A stretch of 44,260 bases of DNA from Pseudomonadota bacterium (GTDB taxonomy: Bacteria; Pseudomonadota; Gammaproteobacteria; Steroidobacterales; Steroidobacteraceae): positions 1-44,260 of the forward strand of contig JAJYUA010000032.1 of the NCBI GenBank assembly GCA_021792755.1. Reading direction: 5' to 3'. Positions within the stretch are counted from its first letter, which is position 1. Each line of letters begins with the position of its first letter. Under the pieces are notes generated by a model. That model worked only from the letters and a program-made list of their open reading frames with translations. It was not told the origin of the DNA and ran no database searches. This document shows, piece by piece, positions 38,723 to 44,260 of the stretch. A program made the position numbers and the translations under genes.

Positions 38723-39550
38723 ATGGGTCACCTCGGGCAATTCAAGATCGAGCCGGGAGCGCGCGTGAAGCTCGCGCAGGTCGACCCGGCGTTCAAGGGA
38801 CACCACGAGAGCCACGAGGATGCCGTCGCGGAGATCGAGCGCTACCGCAAGAGGCTCTGGGAGCTGCAGGAGCTGCTTTTCGTCGAGCGCCGGCGCTCGC
38901 TGCTCATCTGCCTGCAGGCGATGGACACGGGCGGCAAGGACGGCGTGATCAATCACGTGCTCGGCGCCATGAATCCTCAGGGTTGCCGCGTGGCGCACTT
39001 CCGGCAACCGTCGGCCGAGGAGGCCTCGCATGATTTCCTGTGGCGGGCGCACCGGGTGGCGCCGGCGCGGGGCGAAGTGGTCATTTTCAATCGCTCCCAC
39101 TACGAGGATGTGCTCATCGTGCGCGTGCACGAGCTGGTGCCCAAGGAGGTCTGGTCGGCCCGCTATGAGCGGATCAACGAGTTCGAGCGCGCGCTTGCCG
39201 ACAGCGGCACGCAGATCCTGAAGTTCTACCTGCACATCTCGAGCGAGGAGCAGCTGTCACGCTTCAAGGATCGGCTCGACGATCCGACCAAGCACTGGAA
39301 GATCAGCGAGGCGGACTACGCCGAGCGCAAGCTCTGGGCGCAGTACATGGCCGCCTACGAAGAGGCTCTGTCGCGCTGCAGCACCGCTCATGCGCCGTGG
39401 TTCGTGATCCCGGGCAACCACAAGTGGTTCCGCAATCTCGCCGTGGCGCGCATCGTGGTCGAGCACCTCGAGGGGCTGGGCCTGAAGTATCCGAAGCCCG
39501 CCGCGGATCTCGCGCGCATCCGTCGCGAGTACCACGCGGCCTCGAAGTAG
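38723..39550 (+). CDS. Polyphosphate kinase 2 family protein
   Basis: A 275-residue nucleotide phosphotransferase that uses polyphosphate. Walker A is MDTGGKDG (67-74) and Walker B lies in VVIFNRSHYEDV (119-130). FDQPxx-type lid residues appear as FRQPSAEEASHDFLWR, and KHWKISEADYAERKLW and WFVIPGNHKWFRN are typical of the family. Length matches single-domain PPK2 enzymes that make ADP/ATP from AMP/ADP; the class cannot be fixed by eye. The ATG at 38723 directly follows an in-frame GTG at 38720. Its end converges with cobQ, 21 bases apart. Confidence 0.94.
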   Translation: MGHLGQFKIEPGARVKLAQVDPAFKGHHESHEDAVAEIERYRKRLWELQELLFVERRRSLLICLQAMDTGGKDGVINHVLGAMNPQGCRVAHFRQPSAEEASHDFLWRAHRVAPARGEVVIFNRSHYEDVLIVRVHELVPKEVWSARYERINEFERALADSGTQILKFYLHISSEEQLSRFKDRLDDPTKHWKISEADYAERKLWAQYMAAYEEALSRCSTAHAPWFVIPGNHKWFRNLAVARIVVEHLEGLGLKYPKPAADLARIRREYHAASK

Positions 39551-39571
39551 GCCGATCGGCCGAAGGCTCGC

Positions 39572-41038
39572 TCAGGCGAGCGGCGCGAGCAGCCGCTCGA
39601 GGTCGCAGGAGCTTTCGATGGCCTGCGCCAGGCGATCCAGCATCCTCTCGCGCCGCGAGAGGTGATCGACCGGCTGCGGCTCGCTCAAGCCCGCCCAGCG
39701 CAACAGCGCCGCGCAGGCCGCAGGCTGCTCGAATATGCCATGCAGATAGGTGGCGAGGATCCGCCCGTCGGCCGACATCGCTCCGTCGGGCGCCCCGTTC
39801 TCGAGCCGCACGGCGGGCCGCTCGAGCGCCGGGCCGCAGGTCCGGCCCATGTGGATCTCGTAGCCGCGCACGGGCGCGTCGGCGAAGGCGAGCCGGCCGG
39901 TCACATTGCACAGGCGCTTGCCGGGCAGGAGCGTGGTCGTCAGATCGAGCCACCCGAGGCCCGCGCTCTCGCCCGCTGTGCCCTCGAGGCCCTCGGGATC
40001 GTCGATTCGCCGCCCGAGCATCTGCAGCCCGCCACAGATCCCCATCACCCGCCCGCCGTAGCGCAGATGCCGCTCGATGTACGCCGGCCAGCCGCGCTCG
40101 CGCAGCCAGTCGAGATCGGGCCGCACCGCTTTCGAGCCGGGCAGGATCACCAGATCCGCAGCCGGCGGAGGCTCCTGCCCGACATAAGACAGCTCGACCT
40201 GCGGGTGCGAGGCGAGCGGCTCGAAGTCGGTATGATTGCAAATCTTCGGGGTCAGCGGGACGATGACGCGCAACGCGGCAGAGCCCGGAGGGCCGTGCGC
40301 GCCGGCGGGCGACAGGCGGCTCAGGCTGTCCTCTGCGTCCAGCATGAGATCGGCGAGGTAGGGCAACACGCCGAGCGAGGGCTTGCCGGTGTGGCGGGTG
40401 AGCCACGCAAGGCCCGGCTCGAGCAGGCGCGCGTCGCCACGGAAGCGGTTGATGAGAAATCCGGTCATCCGCGCCCGCTCGCTTTCGCTCAGCAGGGCGA
40501 GGGTGCCGGCGATGTGCGCGAATACTCCGCCGCGCTCGATGTCGGCCACCAGCGCGACTGGGCAGTCGACCGCCTCGGCAAACCCCATGTTGGCGATATC
40601 GCCTTCGCGCAGGTTGATTTCCGCCGGCGAGCCGGCGCCCTCGACGATGATGGCATCGTAGGCTTCCCGCAGCCTGTGGTAGGAGGCGAGCACCGCTTCG
40701 AACGCCTGCGGCTTGAAGCGGTGGAATTCGGCGGCGTCCATGTCGCCGATCGACTGGCCGTGAATGATGACCTGGGCGCGCCGGTCGGTGCTCGGCTTGA
40801 GCAGCACCGGGTTCAGGTCCACCGTGGGGGCGATGCCGGCCGCCTGTGCCTGCAGCGCCTGCGCACGGCCGAGCTCGCCTCCGTCCGCGCCCACAGCACT
40901 GTTCAACGCCATGTTCTGCGGCTTGAAGGGCGCCACGCGCACGCCGCGCCGGCGCAGGATGCGGCACAGTCCGGCCACCAGCGTGCTCTTGCCGGCATCG
41001 GAGGTCGTGCCCTGGATCATGAGGGTGCGGGCGCTCAT
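39572..41038 (-). CDS. cobQ: Cobyric acid synthase
   Basis: A 488-residue ATP- and glutamine-dependent amidotransferase that amidates four carboxyl groups of adenosylcobyrinic a,c-diamide. The N-terminal synthase domain begins [20 protein letters not shown], with [10 protein letters not shown] and [12 protein letters not shown]. The C-terminal glutaminase has the nucleophile in [10 protein letters not shown] and the His in YLHGIFE, plus YEIHMGRT. The ATG at 41038 overlaps the stop of the upstream decarboxylase (ATGA), so the two are translationally coupled. Last gene of the cbiB-cobC-cobQ set. Confidence 0.96.
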   Translation of the reverse strand: MSARTLMIQGTTSDAGKSTLVAGLCRILRRRGVRVAPFKPQNMALNSAVGADGGELGRAQALQAQAAGIAPTVDLNPVLLKPSTDRRAQVIIHGQSIGDMDAAEFHRFKPQAFEAVLASYHRLREAYDAIIVEGAGSPAEINLREGDIANMGFAEAVDCPVALVADIERGGVFAHIAGTLALLSESERARMTGFLINRFRGDARLLEPGLAWLTRHTGKPSLGVLPYLADLMLDAEDSLSRLSPAGAHGPPGSAALRVIVPLTPKICNHTDFEPLASHPQVELSYVGQEPPPAADLVILPGSKAVRPDLDWLRERGWPAYIERHLRYGGRVMGICGGLQMLGRRIDDPEGLEGTAGESAGLGWLDLTTTLLPGKRLCNVTGRLAFADAPVRGYEIHMGRTCGPALERPAVRLENGAPDGAMSADGRILATYLHGIFEQPAACAALLRWAGLSEPQPVDHLSRRERMLDRLAQAIESSCDLERLLAPLA

Positions 41039-42030
41039 GCCCCGCCCTCGCACGGCGCAGAGCGCAAGGCCGCCTCCAGGCGCCTCCAGTCCTCCTCTGG
41101 CCCCGGTAGGCCAAAGCGCAGGCTCGAGGGGCTGTCGAACAACCGGCAAAGAATGCCGCTGCGGGCAAGGTGCTCGTGGATGAGTGCGGCATGCGGGGTC
41201 GGCACCCATTGGAACAGATCGCAGCCCCCGGCAGGCTCCAGCGCGCACCTGTGCAGCAGGGCGGCGAGCCGCTCGCAGTCGGCGCGCAGCCGCCGCCGGG
41301 TGTCGGCCTGCCACGGCCGGTCTCGCAATGCCTGGATTGCGATGGTGCGGGAGGGGCCCGCGACCGTCCAGGGGCCCAGCCGCTGCGCGAGTGCCCGGCG
41401 CAGCGGATCGGCCGCCAGCACGAATCCTACGCGGGCGCCGGCGAGGCCGAAGAATTTTCCGAGCGACTTCAGCACCACCAGGCCCTCGCGATGCGTCTCG
41501 GACGCCAGGCTGTCCTTCGGATCGGTATCCGCGAAGGTTTCATCGATCAGCAGCCAGCCGCCGCGCCCGAGGAGCTTCTGATGCCAGTCGAGAAGCTGGC
41601 TACGCGTGAAGCGCTGGCCGGTCGGATTGTTGGGATTGATCAGTACCAGCACGTCGAGTTCCGCCGCAGCCTGTGCGCACTGCGATGGCCTCACCGGCGC
41701 GACATCGTGGCCGGCTTCGCGCCAGCGCGCCGCGTGCTCGGCGTAGCCGGGAGTCAACACACCCACGCGGCACCGCGCGCGCAGGCGCGGCAGGTTGAGG
41801 ATGGCAGCCTGGGAGCCCGCGGTCGGCAGCGCGTTCGGCGCGCCGTAGTATTCCCGCGCGGCTTGCGCGAGTCCGTCCTCGTCTTCCGGCAATCGACGCC
41901 AGGCCTCGATCGGCGGCGGCTCTCCCGGCCACGACCGGGGGTTGATCCCGGTCGACAGATCGAGCCAGCGCTCGAGGGCGATCCCGTAAAGGGCGCTTGC
42001 CCGGCGCAGCAGTCCTCCGTGCTCAAGCAT
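41035..42030 (-). CDS. cobC: Threonine-phosphate decarboxylase (CobC/CobD type)
   Basis: A 331-residue PLP enzyme of the aspartate aminotransferase fold that makes (R)-1-amino-2-propanol phosphate, the linker of the cobalamin nucleotide loop. Visible motifs are [13 protein letters not shown] near the N-terminus, NPNNPTG, IDETFAD and the PLP lysine in [16 protein letters not shown]. It is named CobC in Pseudomonas and CobD in Salmonella. It overlaps cbiB by eight bases and cobQ by four, so the three are one operon. Confidence 0.93.
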   Translation of the reverse strand: MLEHGGLLRRASALYGIALERWLDLSTGINPRSWPGEPPPIEAWRRLPEDEDGLAQAAREYYGAPNALPTAGSQAAILNLPRLRARCRVGVLTPGYAEHAARWREAGHDVAPVRPSQCAQAAAELDVLVLINPNNPTGQRFTRSQLLDWHQKLLGRGGWLLIDETFADTDPKDSLASETHREGLVVLKSLGKFFGLAGARVGFVLAADPLRRALAQRLGPWTVAGPSRTIAIQALRDRPWQADTRRRLRADCERLAALLHRCALEPAGGCDLFQWVPTPHAALIHEHLARSGILCRLFDSPSSLRFGLPGPEEDWRRLEAALRSAPCEGGA

Positions 42031-42964
42031 GTGCGATGGCCTTCAATCCGGCGAGCGTTGCGCTCGCGGCGGCGATCACCGCCAGCCACAGCAGCACGGA
42101 GCGCGCCACCAGCCGCAGGGCGCGGGTGATGTCATCCGGACCTGCCGGTGCGCCCTCGCCGAGCGCGGCGCGCTCGTGCCATTCGCCTGCGTAGAACGCG
42201 CCGCCGCCGAGGCGCACACCCAGTGCGCCGGCGCCGGAGGCCATGACGGGGCCCGCATTGGGACTGTCCCAAAGCGGGGCCTGCGCGCGCCAGCAGTGCA
42301 GCGCGCGCTGGCATCGGCCGACCATGGCGTACGTCAGCGCCGTCAGCCGCGCCGGGAAGAAGTTCATCAGGTCATCCAGCCGCGCCGCCGCCCAGCCGAA
42401 GCGCAGGTAGCGTGCCGTGCGGTAGCCCCACATGGCATCCAGGGTATTCACCAGGCGATAAGCAAGCGCCCCGGGAGCGCCCGCCACCACGAACCAGAAG
42501 ACGGCGCCGAACACCGCGTCATTGCCGTTTTCCAGCACTGATTCCACGGCCGCCGCGCTGATGCGGGTGGCGTCCATCTCGGCTGTATCCCGGCTCACCA
42601 TCATGCCGACATCACGGCGGGCCACATCCAGGTCGCCGCGCGCGAGCGCGTCCCGCACCCGCCGAGCATGGTCGTGCAGGCTCCGGTGGCCGACGGTGAG
42701 GTACAGAATCGCAGCGTCCCAGCCAGCACCGATCCACTGAAGCCCCGCCACCAGGGCACACAGGAGCACCCAGGGGGCAACGGCCAGGACGAGCGCCAGT
42801 ATGCCCAAAGCGCGCCCGCAGACCGCCGCGCGGGCAGCCCGCGGCTGCAGGCGCTGCTCGATCCAGCGCGCGTAGGCGCCGAAGAGCGCCAGCGGATGCC
42901 AGCGAGCCGGCTCGCCGAGGAGCCAGTCCAGGCCCAGGCCTAAGGCGGCGAGCAGTGCGATCAC
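42023..42964 (-). CDS. cbiB: Adenosylcobinamide-phosphate synthase
   Basis: A 313-residue inner-membrane protein (CbiB in Salmonella, CobD in Pseudomonas) that joins cobyric acid to aminopropanol or its phosphate. Several membrane helices are present. Typical stretches are LDWLLGEPARWHPLALFG, VGHRSLHDHARRV, MVSRDTAEMD, ESVLENGNDAVFGAVFW and WGYRTARYLRFGW. First gene of the operon; it overlaps the decarboxylase start by eight bases. Its product is the step after CobQ and the decarboxylase, so the operon covers the assembly of the lower loop arm. Confidence 0.95.
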   Translation of the reverse strand: MIALLAALGLGLDWLLGEPARWHPLALFGAYARWIEQRLQPRAARAAVCGRALGILALVLAVAPWVLLCALVAGLQWIGAGWDAAILYLTVGHRSLHDHARRVRDALARGDLDVARRDVGMMVSRDTAEMDATRISAAAVESVLENGNDAVFGAVFWFVVAGAPGALAYRLVNTLDAMWGYRTARYLRFGWAAARLDDLMNFFPARLTALTYAMVGRCQRALHCWRAQAPLWDSPNAGPVMASGAGALGVRLGGGAFYAGEWHERAALGEGAPAGPDDITRALRLVARSVLLWLAVIAAASATLAGLKAIAHA

Positions 42965-43136
42965 GTGGGTGGGGCGATCTCAATGGGAAGCGCCACTGTA
43001 CCGAGGCCGCGCCGCGGCGTGCAAGGCGCGTCGCCCCGGGCCGGTCGAATTTGGGTTGGCCCGCGGCGCTTCGCGGCATGGCCCGGCCGCGCCCGACTCA
43101 AGGAGGCGGGCGCCAGGGTCGCCCCGTCCGCGGCGC

Positions 43137-43841
43137 TCAGTCCTGTGCGGGAATCTCGAGGCCTCGTGCCACCGCCGGACGGTCCACGAAGGCCCCGAGC
43201 GCCCTCGTCACGTGCGGGAAGTCCCCGATGCCGACCAGCGCACCGGCCTCGTAGAACCCTATGAGATTGCCTACCCAGGGGAAAACAGCGATGTCGGCGA
43301 TGGTGTAGTCGCCGCCGGCCACCCAGGCGTGTTGCTTCAGCTGTCCCTCGAGCACCGAGAGCAGGCGTCTGGACTCCGTGACGTAGCGGTCGCGCGGGCG
43401 CTTGTCTTCGATCTCTCTGCCGGCAAACTTGTGAAAGAACCCCAGCTGGCCGAACATCGGCCCGATGCCGCCCATCTGGAACATCAGCCACTGCAGCGTC
43501 CGGTAGCGCCCGGCCGGATCCCGAGGCAGGAGTCTGCCCGTTTTCTCGGCGAGGTAGATCAGGATCGCCCCGGATTCGAACAGCGCCAGCGGCCGCCCGC
43601 CGGGTCCCTCGGGATCGAGGATTGCGGGAATCTTGTTGTTGGGATTGAGCGAGAGGAATTCCGGGGAGAGCTGATCACGGGCGTCGAAGCTCACCCGGTG
43701 GGCTTCGTACGGCAGACCCGTCTCCTCGAGCATGATCGAGACTTTGACCCCGTTCGGCGTCGGCAGCGAGTACAGCTGCAGCCTCTCGGGCTGCAAGGCG
43801 GGCCACTTGCGGGTGATGGGAAAGGCGGACAGGTCGGTCAT
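43137..43841 (-). CDS. Glutathione S-transferase (YghU/YfcG-like)
   Basis: A 234-residue soluble GST. The N-terminal thioredoxin-like half has LYSLPTPNGVKVSIMLEE (TPNG in place of the usual catalytic Ser/Tyr stretch), NPNNKIPAILD with the cis-Pro, and the glutathione-binding ESGAILIYLAEK. The C-terminal helical half has WLMFQMGGIGPMFGQLGFF and YTIADIAVFPWV. This pattern is that of the E. coli YghU/YfcG group, which has disulfide-bond reductase activity. The ATG at 43841 has GAAGGA upstream; an upstream extension to 43925 is unlikely. Confidence 0.93.
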   Translation of the reverse strand: MTDLSAFPITRKWPALQPERLQLYSLPTPNGVKVSIMLEETGLPYEAHRVSFDARDQLSPEFLSLNPNNKIPAILDPEGPGGRPLALFESGAILIYLAEKTGRLLPRDPAGRYRTLQWLMFQMGGIGPMFGQLGFFHKFAGREIEDKRPRDRYVTESRRLLSVLEGQLKQHAWVAGGDYTIADIAVFPWVGNLIGFYEAGALVGIGDFPHVTRALGAFVDRPAVARGLEIPAQD

Positions 43842-44136
43842 GGTGCGTCCTTCGGTCCGATGGCATTGCGGCGCTGCCTGAGCGCGCAGGAACGATAGGT
43901 TGATCGCCCCGGGAGGCGGCGGCAAGTCTGTCGCAGAGGAGGGCGTCGGCTCCGCCCTGGGAGGCGCCGCCCGCCGGCCCGTTCATGCGAAAAAGGACGA
44001 CATTTCATGGCGGGTCGCGGCCATGAGCCAGGCCGCAGCGCAGCAGGCCTGGATGGGGTATGGTTGAGATTTTTAGGGGGGCATCCCATGGGTACAACTG
44101 CCTGTCGTGCGCGTATGCACCGCTCGGCGCTCACGC
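43842..44136. other. Intergenic stretch next to the insertion sequence
   Basis: About 295 bases between the GST start and the IS left end. Frames seen are shadows. It should contain the GST promoter on the minus strand, but none is clear. Confidence 0.4.
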
Positions 44137-44260
44137 TAGTGTAGTGCTTCATAATTAACGGAACCGATGAGCGCAATTCCTGTCTTACCATTGAGGCGAT
44201 CAATGGGGAACGAGCGATGCGCAAAGCGGCGGAGATTGTGTTGTTGAACGAGGAGCGAGC
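44137..44260 (+). mobile_element. IS630-type insertion sequence, left end (truncated by window)
   Basis: The element appears to start at a TA dinucleotide near 44137, followed by AGTGTAGTGCTTCATAATTA and ACGGAACCGATGAGCG, an AT-containing terminal sequence unlike the surrounding DNA. IS630/Tc1 elements insert at TA. The right end and the other inverted repeat are outside the window, so the exact boundary is uncertain. Confidence 0.5.
44217..44260 (+). CDS. IS630-type transposase, first codons only
   Basis: Fourteen codons read MRKAAEIVLLNEER, matching the start of IS630-type transposases, which usually open with a short R-K-x-x-x-I-x-L-x-x-E-E-R segment before the helix-turn-helix. The rest is beyond the window. 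The call rests on this short match plus the AT-rich terminus upstream. Confidence 0.5.
   Translation, partial: MRKAAEIVLLNEER

Noticed and set aside
39662-41581. A 639-codon plus-strand frame across cobQ and the decarboxylase
   Set aside because: Shadow of the cobalamin genes, which carry clear catalytic motifs on the minus strand.
42965-43136. Possible cobalamin riboswitch (GGGAA and CCACTGT near 42980)
   Set aside because: The boxes are on the plus strand, away from the minus-strand cob genes, and are not in the order or spacing of the riboswitch.

Overview
The window looks like a chromosomal piece of a GC-rich gammaproteobacterium. The housekeeping gene orders rplU-rpmA-obgE, ribF-ileS-lspA-ispH and tig-clpP-clpX-lon are typical of that class, all three complete tRNAs encode their CCA ends, and the genes include a c4-like di-haem cytochrome, an LpxL/HtrB-type lipid A acyltransferase, IspB and DsbG. 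I cannot name the genus. The conserved core is very GC-rich. The stretches at 5.4-9.4 kb and 30.5-36.8 kb look poorer in GC by eye, are gene-sparse and hold broken genes.

Left edge (1-5.4 kb): two cyclic-di-GMP genes lie head to tail on the minus strand. One is a MHYT-PAS-GGDEF membrane sensor cut by the window edge. The other is a 1231-residue protein that joins a haemerythrin, a GAF-like region, GGDEF, a sensor globin, a second GAF-like region, EAL and a Cys/His-rich tail. Two chemically different O2/NO-binding modules in one polypeptide that also carries both the synthase and the hydrolase domain is the most unusual gene here.

5.4-9.4 kb: a decayed accessory block lies directly 3' of tRNA-Pro(CGG). 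It holds a tellurite-resistance-type (TehA/SLAC1) pseudogene, a collapsed metallophosphoesterase, and a chain of small genes joined by 4-base start/stop overlaps, including a Lon-like AAA+ ATPase without a protease domain. No integrase is visible.

9.5-30.2 kb: ordinary core. A secreted Sel1/TonB-C protein, ispB, rplU-rpmA-obgE, rpsT, ribF-ileS-lspA-ispH, an acyltransferase, dsbG with an orphan histidine kinase, tRNA-Leu(UAG), tig-clpP-clpX and lon. The clpX-lon gap carries a duplicated element, each copy ending in a hairpin.

30.4-36.85 kb: a second accessory block, bounded by an intact tRNA-Val(UAC) on the left and a degenerate full-length tRNA-Val-like copy on the right. It contains a membrane-anchored mono-haem plus di-haem cytochrome c pair, a small hydrophilic protein, an uncharacterised exported protein, an OmpA-type protein, a tiny ORF and more than 2 kb with no recognisable gene.

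37-44.3 kb: an S10-type serine carboxypeptidase, a PPK2-type polyphosphate kinase, a late cobalamin operon (cbiB, threonine-phosphate decarboxylase, cobQ), a glutathione S-transferase, and the left end of an IS630-type insertion sequence running off the window.
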